From positions 62,001 to 126,000 of the forward strand of contig NZ_QSGS01000007.1 in the NCBI RefSeq assembly GCF_003467445.1: a DNA stretch of 64,000 nucleotides, read 5' to 3'. Shown here piece after piece: positions 14,887 to 24,548 of this stretch. Both the position numbers and the translations under genes were made by a program. Under the pieces are notes generated by a model. It was not told the origin of the DNA. It saw only the letters and a program-made list of their open reading frames with translations, and made no database searches. This stretch comes from Exiguobacterium sp. AM39-5BH (GTDB lineage: Bacteria > Bacillota > Bacilli > Exiguobacteriales > Exiguobacteriaceae). How positions within the stretch are numbered: position 1 is the stretch's first letter; each line of letters opens with the position of its first letter.

Positions 14887-17410
14887 AAAAAGTCATGCTC
14901 GTCGTCGCAGCTTTCCTCGTGTCCATCGTCGCCCATTCCTTTTTCATCTATTATCAGTCACAAGGCGGTTATATCGCCGGGCCGAATGACGGGCTCTCGC
15001 AGATGGTGCCCTTCAAGCATTTTCTGTACGAGACACTCCGTGACGGAAACCTTGTCTATGCGAAGGACTTCGGCTTAGGTGGCGGCACCATCACGCAACT
15101 TGCCTACTACTTTTCGACATCCATCGTCTTTTGGATCACGGTCGCCATCATCTCCTTGCTTGAGGTGACCGGACTCGCCACGTCGGACCTCAAGCTTTGG
15201 TTACAGCTCACCCTCGTCGTGAGTATTATCCGCCTCGCCGTCGTCCTCTTGTTTGCGACATACGCGTATCAGCTGTTCCACGTCAAAACGTTTCACGCCT
15301 TCATCGGCGCAGTTCTATACGGCGCGTCCGTCATGTACATCCGCCACGTGACATTTTGGGAGTTTTTCGCCGACGCCTTCCTTTGGGTCCCGCTCCTTGT
15401 CATCGGACTTGAACGAATCATCCGGCTCGGCCGTGCGACATCTTCATCGCTATCAGCGCACTCATGCTCGTGAACAACTTCTATTTCGCGTACATCAACT
15501 TGGTGTTCGTCCTTGTCTATGTCGTGTTCCGCCAGTTCATCCGCTCCCCAGAAGACCGGATTAGACGCCGGCAACAATGGCTACTTTATAGTGGGTCTGG
15601 GGTGCTCGCCCTGCTCCTCAGCGCTTTTGCTTTCGTCCCGGCAATATTCGGGTTTTTGCAAAATGAACGACCGTCTTTCAAGCAAAAGATTGACTGGTTC
15701 GAGTTCGACAACGTATTGTACGATAGCCGACTGCTCATTCTTTCGGCCGGCTTTGTTTTGTTCGCGTTTTATCGCCCGCTCTATCGTCAGACAGCGTTTC
15801 GACTGTTTTCGACGATGAGCCTTCTGTTCATCGTCTTTCATTTCAGTCCGCATGTCGCAAGCTTCTTTAACGGTTTCTCAGCCCCGCAATATCGCTGGGA
15901 ATATCTCGCGAGCTTTACGATGGGGGGTGCGGTGGCCGTCGGTTTATCGCATTGGCGATTTGAAAGACAAGCTTTCCTCAATGCGGCTGTCGGTACAATG
16001 ATGCTCTATCTCCTTTTTGGTTTGTTCGGGAATGTAGTATGGTCCGTCGGTCTCGGCATCTTCGGAATGATGCTGATAACGGTCGTGTCGTTTTGGCGGA
16101 AACCAATGTTCGCACCGTACGTGATCACTGTCTCGTACTTGATTCTCTTCATCGGCTACACGAAATTCATGCTTCACGATCAAGCAATCTTCAACACGAA
16201 CGAATCGTTCGTGAACAGTTCCAATTATGACAGCGCCGAACACCGTGAACTTGTTGCAATCGTACAAAAAGAGGCCGCCCCGCTCGAACGGCTCGATTGG
16301 ATGGTCCCTTTGCGCAACAATACACCGATCGTCCAATCGTTCCTCGGAACAAGCCTGTACTCAAGCATATTGAACGGGCACCTCCTGACACTTTATTGGA
16401 GCGACCTTGAAATCGATATGGGGCGGGAGAGCGTAAGTCGATACGGGACGCTCGGCAATCGTGCCAACCTGCACCACTTATTATCAAGCCCGTACTGGAT
16501 GCGCAATAAAAATGCATTGAGCGAAGCGCCATACGGTTTTACCTTGCTCGCCGAGAGTGACCGGTATGCTGTCTATGAAAGTGAGACACGCCTCCCGTTC
16601 GTCCGGACGACGACGTCCACCTATCGCCAAGCTGATCTTAACGATGCCTCGATATTGACCCGCGAGCAGGCGATGCTCTCGGGTGTCATCTTAGAAGCTG
16701 GAAGTGAAACGCCGATTCCGGCTCGGACCGTCGATTTTACGACAGAAGAGGTCGAGGCCGTGTTAGATGGTGATACGCTTCATGTCACCTCTGATCAAGG
16801 TGGCATTGACTTGATTCCTGACGTCCCGCCGACGGCAACGGGAGACTTGTACGTCTCATTCAATATCCGAAAACTCGAAGGCGATGGGTTTTTCATCAAA
16901 CTAGGTGGGTATCGAACGACGCGTAAACCTGAGGCGTCCATTTACCGGACCGACCTCACCTCAATGACACTCCGCACTCCATTGTCCGAGCGCGTGCCAT
17001 TCCGTTTACCCGAAGGAACATATGTCCTTGAAGACATGATCATCGAGTGGGAAGATTATTCGACGCTTGACTCGGTAGTCGAGGAGACGCAAGAGCGTCC
17101 GGACATCCCCGTCACCTGGGATGGTCCTAATCTAGACTTCACTGTCCAGGAAGCCACACAAGGAACGTACGCCGTTCTTCCGGTCCCATTTGAACGCGGT
17201 TGGAGCGCTTCCATCAACGGAGAGAAGCGCGACGTCTTACAGGCTAATTATGCGTTCAGTGCAATCAAGCTCGATCAAGGACGAAACGAGGTCGAGCTGA
17301 CATATCGGCCGCCTTTCTTTGGCATCACGACGGTGATGACACTGCTTGGTCTCATCGTGTTCGTCAGCTATCTTGCTTATGTACGTCACAAAGAGCCTCC
17401 GCTCACATGA
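14883..17410 (+). pseudogene. YfhO-like GT-C membrane glycosyltransferase, frameshifted
   Basis: Two frames together give about 840 residues. Frame one (14883-15473) holds the N-terminal helices and the loop GPNDGLSQMVPFKHFLYE; the protein continues in a second frame with DIFIAISALMLVNNFYFAYIN and on to 17410, including more than ten helices and the C-terminal beta domain with LPVPFERGWSASINGEK, a YfhO hallmark. The join lies near 15430-15440 and needs one extra base. In the three-component system this protein moves the sugar from the lipid carrier onto lipoteichoic acid outside the cell. Since all else is intact, a sequencing deletion is as likely as real loss. Confidence 0.8.
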
Positions 17411-17428
17411 ACGGAGGCTCTAATTTTT
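17392..17428 (+). terminator. Rho-independent terminator
   Basis: AGAGCCTCCG / CGGAGGCTCT followed by AATTTTT, overlapping the yfhO stop. Confidence 0.85.
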
Positions 17429-17456
17429 CTAAGTCACGCTAGTTTTTTATCATCCA

Positions 17457-18008
17457 TCAAGAGTCAAATTTTTTTATGTACTCTTTTTTCGTCACGACGT
17501 AGACGAGACTTTGTACGGTACGTCCGTCCAAGCGCGTCAACTGTTGAGACGTCGTGAACGCATACGTGAACCCGGTCTTCTCGACGACGCGACGCGACTG
17601 GTCATTGAAGTCGAAATGGCCACACCAGACGCGGTCGAGCCCAAGGTCGTCAAAACTGTGTCTTAACATTTCCTGGACAGCTTCCGGGATGTACCCTTTC
17701 CCCCAGTGCTCCGGGCTTAGTACGTAGCCGATCTCTCGTTGCCGGTCATGTTGAATTTCGGGATCTGGACGGCGGTCGTGCAATCCGAGACTTCCGATGA
17801 CCTCCCCAGTCTCTTTCAGTGTGATGGCCCAGACGTCTTGATCTTGTTGGAACAATCGGATGACGTCGCGCGTCTCCTCAATCGACTGATGCGGTGCCCA
17901 TCCGGCTTTCGGTCCGACCCGCTCGTCTTGCGCATAGTGAAACATCTGTTCAGCATCCTCGACTTGAAATGCCCGCAACCGGAGCCGCTCTGTATCTAAT
18001 TCGATCAT
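17457..18008 (-). CDS. RimJ/RimL-type GNAT acetyltransferase
   Basis: 183 residues. IELDTERLRLRAFQVEDAE at the start and IGYVLSPEHWGKGYIPEA near residue 95 form the acetyl-CoA-binding motif A of the RimJ/RimL branch; NDQSRRVVEKTGF is the C-terminal motif B. These enzymes acetylate N-termini or small molecules; substrate unknown. AGAAAGGAAG precedes ATG 18008. Confidence 0.8.
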   Translation of the reverse strand: MIELDTERLRLRAFQVEDAEQMFHYAQDERVGPKAGWAPHQSIEETRDVIRLFQQDQDVWAITLKETGEVIGSLGLHDRRPDPEIQHDRQREIGYVLSPEHWGKGYIPEAVQEMLRHSFDDLGLDRVWCGHFDFNDQSRRVVEKTGFTYAFTTSQQLTRLDGRTVQSLVYVVTKKEYIKKFDS

Positions 18009-18075
18009 ATGATTCTTCCTTTCTATCGTTTCTCTTGGATTCGTTCCGGGAATGAGTCCATGAGGAGGAATGACG

Positions 18076-18522
18076 ATGCCATTTGATTATGATTTAGATT
18101 TTGAAACGATTGATTTCCGTAAACAACCGGAGCTCTATCGGGTCGGACGAGGCGAACAAGGCGTCCTGCTCGTCGAACCGTATAAAAGTGAGATCTTGCC
18201 ACATTGGCGGTTCAAGACGCCTGAAATCGCCCGCAAGTCCGCCGATGAGATTATGGAGCTGTTCGAGGCGTATCGGGCCGCCGATGATTTCGTCGGGATG
18301 GATATGGCCCGTAAATTCATCCAGATGGGCTATACCCGAGCGAGACGCTACGCCAACTATAAAGGCGGCCGCAAATATAAAGAAGATGGTGACATCCACG
18401 ACCGTCAAATCGATGAGGAGAAGGCGGAGTCGGCCCGCATCTTCAAAGAACGTTGGGATCAGCTCCGGGCAGATGAAGACTACTTAAAACGAAAAAAAGC
18501 CCATCAGAAACAATACGGCTGA
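18076..18522 (+). CDS. DUF4385 family protein
   Basis: 148 residues, soluble. DYDLDFETIDFRKQPELYRVGRGEQGVLLVEPYKSEILPHW at the N-terminus (in two parts: the FDYDLDFETIDFR start and the GRGEQGVLLVEPYKSEILP block) and the tyrosine/arginine-rich GYTRARRYANYKGGRKY are typical of the family, whose function is not established. ATG 18076 is spaced properly from GAGGAGGA; ATG 18070 directly abuts it. It ends one base before the convergent acetyltransferase gene. Confidence 0.75.
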   Translation: MPFDYDLDFETIDFRKQPELYRVGRGEQGVLLVEPYKSEILPHWRFKTPEIARKSADEIMELFEAYRAADDFVGMDMARKFIQMGYTRARRYANYKGGRKYKEDGDIHDRQIDEEKAESARIFKERWDQLRADEDYLKRKKAHQKQYG

Positions 18523-18960
18523 TCATTGACTCATGACAAGAAAACGGGTTCGACCCTTTTCAAACGACGCGACGTGTTGAAACCCTAGCTGCTCATACAA
18601 ATGGATGGCCCGCTGATTGAACGCGGCTACCGTCAAACGGAGTGGTTTGCCTTCTCGTGCCGCCTCTTGCATGACCAACCGGACAAACATACGACCGTGT
18701 CCCTGTCCAGTTCGGTTCGGGTGCATACCGAGCCCGATATCGGTATGGGTATCTTCGTAGACGTATGTCTCGTTCGGTACCTGCGCATACGTTCCAAGAC
18801 AATAAAAACCAATTAAGTTTTCCTCATAGACAGCTTGATACGCCATCAGTTCAACGAGTCCTTCTGGTGAAGGTTCTTGATTATAAAAGTTATAGGGTGC
18901 CTCATACGTCCACGTCTGAATCGCGTAGGCGTTTTGGCGTGTCATTGGACGGATTTCCAT
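18523..18960 (-). CDS. GNAT acetyltransferase
   Basis: 145 residues. The acetyl-CoA loop reads GMHPNRTGQGHGRMFVRLV near residue 75, and FNQRAIHLYEQLGF is the C-terminal motif. An aromatic-rich N-terminus (IQTWTYEAPYNFYNQEP) is shared with a Bacillus group of uncharacterised acetyltransferases. AAAGGAG precedes ATG 18960; substrate unknown. Confidence 0.78.
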   Translation of the reverse strand: MEIRPMTRQNAYAIQTWTYEAPYNFYNQEPSPEGLVELMAYQAVYEENLIGFYCLGTYAQVPNETYVYEDTHTDIGLGMHPNRTGQGHGRMFVRLVMQEAAREGKPLRLTVAAFNQRAIHLYEQLGFQHVASFEKGRTRFLVMSQ

Positions 18961-19053
18961 AATGATCTCCTTTCTCACGTTCCCTCTTATTCTTGCTGAT
19001 GTTCAGAAAATCCTGTACGTACGATAAGAAAGACGGATTACCCCATCTTCTCG

Positions 19054-20481
19054 TCATTTCGGTCCATGGAGTACGTCATCATAGATTGCATAATCGTTTT
19101 TTCCTTGTTGCTTGATTTGATACATCGCCTGGTCAGCTTTATGAATGAGCGTGTCTAAATCTGACCCTTGATCTGGTGCGACACTTACCCCGATGCTCGC
19201 TCGAATCACAATGGTTTCTCTTCCCAGCCGGAAAGGACGCACGGCCAATTCGGATTTCAGACGATCGACGAACACAACGATATCATCTGTGTCGACGTCC
19301 GGTAAAAACATGTAAAACTCATCCCCTCCGACGCGTGAGACCAGTCCCGTGGTCGGCGTCACAGCTTCGAGTCGTTCGCCAATGTGAACTAGAAAATCAT
19401 CGCCGACCTGGTGGCCGTACGTGTCATTGATTCCTTTAAAACCGTCGAGGTCGAGAAGAACGATCGCGAGCGTGTCCGCTTGCAGTAACGCCCGGTCGGC
19501 CTGCTCATAAAACGCGCGTCGGTTCGCGAGTTTTGTGAGCGGGTCATGATAGGCAAAAAAACGAATCGATTGCTCGGCTTCTTTGAACGTATGGACGTCT
19601 CGAATCAAAATCATGCCATGGATTTTTTGGTCGATATAGACGAAATCTCCGTCGATGACGACATAACGTTCTTGCCCCGACTTCGTCTGAATCTTCGTCT
19701 CGAACTCGAGAAACTTCTTTTGGGCATGGAAATGTTGATTATAATGCATACGCCATTCGTCTCGTTTTTTCTCAGGCAACAAGTCGACAAAGCGTTCGTT
19801 GACGACACGGACGGTGTGAAACAATGTGCGCGCAGCGGGATTCGCACTTTCGATACGGCCGCTATCATCAACAAGCAGAATGGCCGACGGATTCAAGTTA
19901 TAGAGCGTACCGTACCGTTTGGCATAAGACGCTAGAAAATCGAGTCGATTTATCGCGACGACGAGGGCGACCGCCCACACGAGCCCGCCGTACATATACG
20001 CATAAGGTGGCATAGTCCCACGGAACTGACTATATCCAAAAACGATGTCCCAAATGAGAACCGCGACGGCCGTCCAAATAAGCATACGCAGAACACGTTG
20101 ATGCTCGAAGCGCTCGGACCGTTTAAGTGCATAAATCAATAACAAAATCACAAGAAAATGAAACACGTTCCCGACGGTCATGGTCGTCAAATAAGAGACG
20201 TTGAACTCGGGGTAAATCCAGACCCCTACTTGGTCGAAACGCTGACTGTTCAAAATATTCTCTTGGCGGATGAACGTCAAGGCGACCGGGAAGAGCGGCA
20301 AATAAATGGCATAGGGATAAATCCATCGCGGTAATTTCGTCCCGACACCCGTCACTTTGACGATGAAATGGATCGAACAGACGAAAATCAAAATTCCGGC
20401 GTTGCCGAACCAATACGTGACATAGGCTGGACTCGCTTCGATCGGGGACAAATGGCGCCCGAACTCGGCCAAAAACAACAT
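19054..20481 (-). CDS. Membrane diguanylate cyclase with PAS domain; N-terminus cut by a stop codon
   Basis: From ATG 20481 it has 475 residues: several membrane helices of the histidine-kinase N-terminal 7TM type (to about 175), a PAS domain (about 190-305, NPSAILLVDDSGRIESANPA) and a complete GGDEF domain (about 310-470, DPLTKLANRRAF and RVGGDEFYMFLP). It makes c-di-GMP from GTP; no RxxD inhibitory site precedes GGDEF. The true start seems to be ATG 20619 with AAAGGGG upstream: the same frame reads MTTLFLYMAVYLFPAFLL and LALDVLLRNPR, then TAA at 20526-20524, then VEHRLLSLFVFGYA into this ORF. A CAA-to-TAA change would explain it. If real, two helices are lost. It may feed PelD nearby. Confidence 0.8.
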   Translation of the reverse strand: MLFLAEFGRHLSPIEASPAYVTYWFGNAGILIFVCSIHFIVKVTGVGTKLPRWIYPYAIYLPLFPVALTFIRQENILNSQRFDQVGVWIYPEFNVSYLTTMTVGNVFHFLVILLLIYALKRSERFEHQRVLRMLIWTAVAVLIWDIVFGYSQFRGTMPPYAYMYGGLVWAVALVVAINRLDFLASYAKRYGTLYNLNPSAILLVDDSGRIESANPAARTLFHTVRVVNERFVDLLPEKKRDEWRMHYNQHFHAQKKFLEFETKIQTKSGQERYVVIDGDFVYIDQKIHGMILIRDVHTFKEAEQSIRFFAYHDPLTKLANRRAFYEQADRALLQADTLAIVLLDLDGFKGINDTYGHQVGDDFLVHIGERLEAVTPTTGLVSRVGGDEFYMFLPDVDTDDIVVFVDRLKSELAVRPFRLGRETIVIRASIGVSVAPDQGSDLDTLIHKADQAMYQIKQQGKNDYAIYDDVLHGPK

Positions 20482-20619
20482 CGCATAGCCAAATACGAAT
20501 AAGCTGAGTAGCCGATGCTCGACTTAGCGCGGATTGCGAAGTAACACGTCAAGGGCGAGGTGGCTCAATAAAAAGGCCGGAAACAAATAAACGGCCATAT
20601 AGAGAAATAATGTGGTCAT
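20482..20619 (-). other. Detached 5' end of the diguanylate cyclase gene
   Basis: 31 codons from ATG 20619, one in-frame TAA, then 14 further codons joining the cyclase ORF without a shift. Both sides are hydrophobic and continuous with the downstream membrane domain, so this is the original N-terminus. Confidence 0.65.
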
Positions 20620-20703
20620 GGATAGACCCCTTTCTTCTGATAAATCCATCTCTTATTTTCTCTATCGGTTGAAATGATTCCTTTATCGAATATTTCCGCA
20701 CAT

Positions 20704-20733
20704 CAAAAAAACGAGCGGAAAGAATCCGCTCGT
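20704..20733 (-). terminator. Rho-independent terminator
   Basis: ACGAGCGGA / TCCGCTCGT stem with T7 on the minus strand, just after the NAD(P)-binding gene. Confidence 0.85.
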
Positions 20734-20739
20734 CCCTCG

Positions 20740-21371
20740 TTACATCGCATCTTCAATCGCCGTGTCCCCTTTGACCAAGTCGATTGCTTTGTTTTTCGCC
20801 TCGTCGCGGTCAATCACGTGAGCGAGGAACGCTGCGACGTCTGCGCGTGGCACTTCGCCCGTGTCAATGTCCCCGATCTTCACGTTGCCGGTACCGGCGT
20901 CGTCTGTGAGTGCACCCGGACGGACAATCGTATACGTGAGCCCGCTCTCCTCGAGCAGACGATCCGCATGGTGTTTCGCCACATAATACGGTTTCATCTC
21001 TTCTGGCCATGCCGAACGATCTTCCGCTTTCAAAGCGCTCAACATGACGAACTGTTTGATATCTCTGCTCTTAGCAGCCTCGATGCTTTTCGCCGCGCCG
21101 TCAAGGTCAATCAAGAGTGTCTTGTCGGCTCCGGTGTCGCCACCTGAACCAGCCGCGAAGACGACCACATCCATGTCGGCCATCGCCTGTTCAAGCGACG
21201 CGACGTCACTTTCTAAATCGCCTAAAACGGCTTATAGCCTTTCGAGGTGAAGTCATCGAGTTGCTCTTGTTTTCGTACCATCGCTGTGACTTGATGTTTT
21301 CCTTCCTCGTGCAATCGTTCGACGAGCTGTTTCCCAATCTGTCCATTTGCGCCTATTACAAATACGTTCAT
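20740..21371 (-). pseudogene. NAD(P)-binding (atypical SDR, YwnB-like) protein, frameshifted
   Basis: The N-terminus from ATG 21371 (GAGGAGGAAG upstream) reads MNVFVIGANGQIGKQLVERL and ends early at YKPF. One base more restores the frame: KPVLGDLESDVASLEQAM, then VVVFAAGSGGDTGADKTLLI and YYVAKHHADRLLEESGLTY to the stop at 20740, about 210 residues in all. The fold is an NAD(P)-binding Rossmann protein of the NmrA-like/SDR_a5 type. The shift is near 21237 at a GTTTT run. It follows thiE by 23 bases and may share the transcript, though nothing ties it to thiamine synthesis. Confidence 0.75.
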
Positions 21372-21394
21372 CTGTCTTCCTCCTCGATTTGAAT

Positions 21395-22033
21395 TCAGAG
21401 ACAAGCGAAACGCCGTGTGGCCATGGCCACATCCGGTGCAGAAGCGATGGCCGATATGACGGCGACGCCGTCCGCCCCGTCTTGCCGAATCATCGGGACG
21501 TGTTCCGGCAAAATGCCGCCAATCCCCACGATTGGCAACTCTCGATACATGTCTCGAACTTGGCGGATGAGCATCGTCCCCTTCACGTCCTCGGCATCCT
21601 CTTTCGAATTCGTCGGGTAAATCGGGCCGATGCCTACGTAATCCGCGTACTCGATCGCCGCTGCTGCTTCTTCGAGCGTATGGACCGAGACGCCGAGCCA
21701 TTTGTCCGGACCAATCCGTTCTCGGACGCGTACCGCCTCGGCGTCGTCTTGCCCGATATGCACGCCATCCGCATCGATGCGCTCTGCCAAGTCGACGTCG
21801 TCATTGATGATGAACGGGACGTCGTACGAGCGGCAAAGCGTTTGGAGTGCCCTTGCCATCGCTTCTTTTTTATCCCCATACAGTGCCTCTTTACCTTTTT
21901 CGCGAAATTGAAAACATGTTACGCCACAGCGGAGCGCCGTTTCGACCGTCTGGAGTATGTCCTCCGTGTTCACGGTCCCACATATGAAATAGAGTCGCAA
22001 TTGTTCAGCGATGGTGCGTCGTGATGGATTCAA
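21395..22033 (-). CDS. thiE: Thiamine-phosphate synthase
   Basis: 212 residues, a TIM barrel that joins the pyrimidine and thiazole halves of thiamine. FQFREKGK near residue 42, PFIINDDVDLAERIDADGVHIGQDD, GIGPIYPTNSK and GIGGI are ThiE signatures. The start is probably TTG 22033, inside the 3' end of thiD (29-base overlap), since no ATG serves. Last thiamine gene of tenA-thiM-thiD-thiE. Confidence 0.93.
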   Translation of the reverse strand: MNPSRRTIAEQLRLYFICGTVNTEDILQTVETALRCGVTCFQFREKGKEALYGDKKEAMARALQTLCRSYDVPFIINDDVDLAERIDADGVHIGQDDAEAVRVRERIGPDKWLGVSVHTLEEAAAAIEYADYVGIGPIYPTNSKEDAEDVKGTMLIRQVRDMYRELPIVGIGGILPEHVPMIRQDGADGVAVISAIASAPDVAMATRRFACL

Positions 22034-22844
22034 CCGTCACACCTGCCTCTCCATGCATCGCATAGGCCCAGTGGTTCGTCGGCCCATGCCCGGCGCCGAT
22101 CTCGAGTCCGTGGGTGATGGCACGTTGGATGAACTGCTTGGCTGTCACCGTCGCCTCGAGGATGGAACACCCTTTGGCCAGCTCCGCCGTGAGCGCCGCC
22201 GAAAACGTACAACCCGTGCCATGCGTGTCGCTAGTTTGGATGCGTGGCGCTGACAGGATGAACGTCTCCGACTCCGTCACGATCAAGTCTTCGGCAGATT
22301 CACCTTCGAGATGGCCGCCTTTTAAAATAACCGCGCGCACGCCGTACGCTAACATCCGTCGAGTCGCCTCGAGACGATCATTAAACGATCGAATCGTCAT
22401 TCCCGTCAACACTTCCGCTTCTGGCACGTTCGGCGTGATGACCGTCGCGAGCGGCAACAAGGACGTCTTAAGCGCATCAACCGCTGTGCCTTGTAAAAGT
22501 GAAGCCCCACCTTTCGCGACCATGACCGGATCGACGACGAGCTGTCCGAAAGCATGATGCTTCAAGCCAGCCGCGACCGTCTCGATACGCGTCGCATCAA
22601 ACAACATCCCGGTCTTGCATGCCGCAATCGAAAAATCCGAACCAATCGCATCGAGTTGTTGCATGACGAGCTCGGGCGATATCGGCTCGATTCCGTGCAC
22701 CCCGCACGTGTTTTGAGCGGTGACCGCCGTCACGACGCTCGTCCCGAACACACCGAGTTCTTGAAACGTCTTCAAATCAGCTTGAATGCCTGCACCACCG
22801 CCCGAATCCGAACCAGCGATCGTCAATACTTGCGGCCGCATCAT
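22005..22844 (-). CDS. thiD: Hydroxymethylpyrimidine (phosphate) kinase
   Basis: 279 residues, ribokinase fold. LTIAGSDSGGGAGIQADLKTF at the N-terminus and DTHGTGCTFSAALTAELA near residue 212 (anion hole and catalytic aspartate region) are diagnostic. It phosphorylates HMP and HMP-P to HMP-PP, the ThiE substrate. It overlaps thiM by 4 bases and thiE by 29. Confidence 0.93.
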   Translation of the reverse strand: MMRPQVLTIAGSDSGGGAGIQADLKTFQELGVFGTSVVTAVTAQNTCGVHGIEPISPELVMQQLDAIGSDFSIAACKTGMLFDATRIETVAAGLKHHAFGQLVVDPVMVAKGGASLLQGTAVDALKTSLLPLATVITPNVPEAEVLTGMTIRSFNDRLEATRRMLAYGVRAVILKGGHLEGESAEDLIVTESETFILSAPRIQTSDTHGTGCTFSAALTAELAKGCSILEATVTAKQFIQRAITHGLEIGAGHGPTNHWAYAMHGEAGVTVESITTHHR

Positions 22845-23629
22845 GACACCACCTCGATGCGATCACTCGGCAACTCGACAGCCGTCATCTTGCCAAGCTC
22901 ATTCAAGAAATGGACCGGGAAATCGCCCGGCCCGTCTGCCAAAACAGTGGCGAGTTCCCCGCACCGGGCATACCCGGCGAGCGCTGTCGCCGTGGCCGCG
23001 ACAACGTCACCCTCGACTGCGAGAAACGCACCGACGACCGCACTGAGTAAACAGCCGGTCCCCGTCGTCCGGGCCATCACTGCAGTGCCGCCTTTGATTT
23101 CAATCGTAACGTCCCCGTCGCTGACGACGTCCGTCTCGCCGGTCACGGCAACGACACAGTTATAACGCTGGGCCGCCGCACGAGCGATTTGATTCAAATC
23201 ATCTCGCGCTTCCCCTGCGTCCACACCGCGCGCTGTCGCGTCGAGATCGATTAACGTCGCGATTTCTCCGGCATTGCCACGGATGACCGTCACGTCGACG
23301 TGTTGTAGAATCGCCTCGGCGACGTCGCGTCGAAACGAGGTCGCTCTGACCCCGACCGGATCGAAGACAATCGGACGACCCGCTTGATTCGCTGCCTGTC
23401 CGGCTCGAATCATCGTCCGTTCCGTCATCGCATCGAGCGTACCGATATTGAGCACGAGCGCATCGCTCACAGACGCCATCTCGGCCACTTCTTCGACAGC
23501 TGACGCCATCACCGGGGCCGCCCCGATGGCGAGCAATCCGTTCGCCGAAAAGTTGGCGACGACGATATTCGTGATGTTGTGGATGAGTGGCCGTTCGGCT
23601 CTGACTTTGTCCCATAGGTCGCGTTTCAT
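22841..23629 (-). CDS. thiM: Hydroxyethylthiazole kinase
   Basis: 262 residues. PLIHNITNIVVANFSANGLLA with GAAPVM and ARTTGTGCLLSAVVGAFLA are family signatures. It salvages the thiazole moiety by phosphorylation. ATG 23629 overlaps the tenA stop (ATGA) and has GGGGG upstream. The gene set (TenA, ThiM, ThiD, ThiE, no ThiC or ThiG here) is that of a salvage operon. Confidence 0.93.
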   Translation of the reverse strand: MKRDLWDKVRAERPLIHNITNIVVANFSANGLLAIGAAPVMASAVEEVAEMASVSDALVLNIGTLDAMTERTMIRAGQAANQAGRPIVFDPVGVRATSFRRDVAEAILQHVDVTVIRGNAGEIATLIDLDATARGVDAGEARDDLNQIARAAAQRYNCVVAVTGETDVVSDGDVTIEIKGGTAVMARTTGTGCLLSAVVGAFLAVEGDVVAATATALAGYARCGELATVLADGPGDFPVHFLNELGKMTAVELPSDRIEVVS

Positions 23630-24300
23630 CGTCTCACCCCCGATGGTAACGTCCATGACTCGAGCGTCCACGCCATCTCCCAAAACGCATGTTCATAATA
23701 ACAACTCTTCAAAAACAGTTGCTGATACCGGAATCGTTCTTCCGCGGTCGCCTGCCCAGCGAGCACGTCGAGCCGTTCAATCTGTTCCTCGACGAGGTCG
23801 CGGAACCATTCCGACCCGTACGTCGCAATCCACGTCGCATAAATCGGATGATCCGGGGTCGCATCTTTCAACCGCTCCCCAATCTCGTAATATACCCAGT
23901 AGCACGGCAAGATTGACGCCAACACATCGCCGAGCGTCGGACCGGCCTGTTGCATATGCATCGCATAGGCGTAAGCCGTCGGGGCCGGCTCAAACGTCGC
24001 CCATTCCGCCTCCGTCACGTCGAGCAACGTGAAAAACTCACGATGCAACGCATGCTCCGCTTCAATCGTATGGAGCGCGTGGGTCAAAAAACGGCTCGCT
24101 ACTTCCATGTTCGGGGCGAGCGTCGCGCCTTTCGCCTGTACTTTCGAGAATTGGTTCAGATAGTATGAGTCTTGCATGACGTAATGTCGAAATTTGGCCT
24201 CGTCGAGTTCGCCCGTTCCGAGTTCACGGACGAACGGATGATCAAAACTGGCTTGAAACAAAGCGTCGGCCTCTTGTCGTAAATGTGCGGTGAATGTCAT
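23626..24300 (-). CDS. tenA: Aminopyrimidine aminohydrolase (thiaminase II)
   Basis: 224 residues, all-helical TenA fold. FRHYVMQDSYYLNQFSK, the catalytic cysteine in LPCYWVYYEIG and the C-terminal CYYEHAFWEMAW with the conserved glutamate are present. It recovers HMP from degraded thiamine. ATG 24300 has AAAGGAGGAG upstream and sits right after the riboswitch terminator; the longer frame to 24369 runs through the terminator. Confidence 0.92.
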   Translation of the reverse strand: MTFTAHLRQEADALFQASFDHPFVRELGTGELDEAKFRHYVMQDSYYLNQFSKVQAKGATLAPNMEVASRFLTHALHTIEAEHALHREFFTLLDVTEAEWATFEPAPTAYAYAMHMQQAGPTLGDVLASILPCYWVYYEIGERLKDATPDHPIYATWIATYGSEWFRDLVEEQIERLDVLAGQATAEERFRYQQLFLKSCYYEHAFWEMAWTLESWTLPSGVRR

Positions 24301-24320
24301 CGTTTCTCCTCCTTTGTGAT

Positions 24321-24357
24321 AAAAAAAGACGCCGCCTCCCATAACGGAAGCGGCGTC
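24321..24357 (-). terminator. Terminator of the TPP riboswitch expression platform
   Basis: GACGCCGC / GCGGCGTC with T7 on the minus strand, 20 bases before the tenA start. Ligand-bound aptamer would let this form and stop transcription. Confidence 0.85.
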
Positions 24358-24393
24358 GAAACTACACAAAAGGTGTATGCAAGAATCGGTTCG

Positions 24394-24482
24394 CCCACTT
24401 CCCTACGCTAGCGTGAACTAGATCAGGTTCAAAGGGTCTGGACCTCGTCCATCTCAGCCGCGTCACGCGACTCCCCTAGTGG
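24394..24482 (-). promoter_or_regulatory. TPP riboswitch (THI box) aptamer
   Basis: Minus strand shows CTAGGGGAG, GGCTGAGATGG, ACCCTTTGAACCTGATCTAG and GTTCACGCTAGCGTAGGGAA in order: the conserved core of the thiamine pyrophosphate aptamer. It controls tenA-thiM-thiD-thiE through the terminator downstream. Confidence 0.95.
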
Positions 24483-24548
24483 TAAACATTATGAAATTCG
24501 GTCGTCTACGACCACATCATATCAGTCTTTCCCTTTACTGAAAACCCT

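Noticed and set aside
20740..24300. NAD(P)-binding gene as a thiamine-pathway member
   Set aside because: It follows thiE closely but belongs to a general NmrA-like/SDR group with no known thiamine role; co-transcription alone is weak support.
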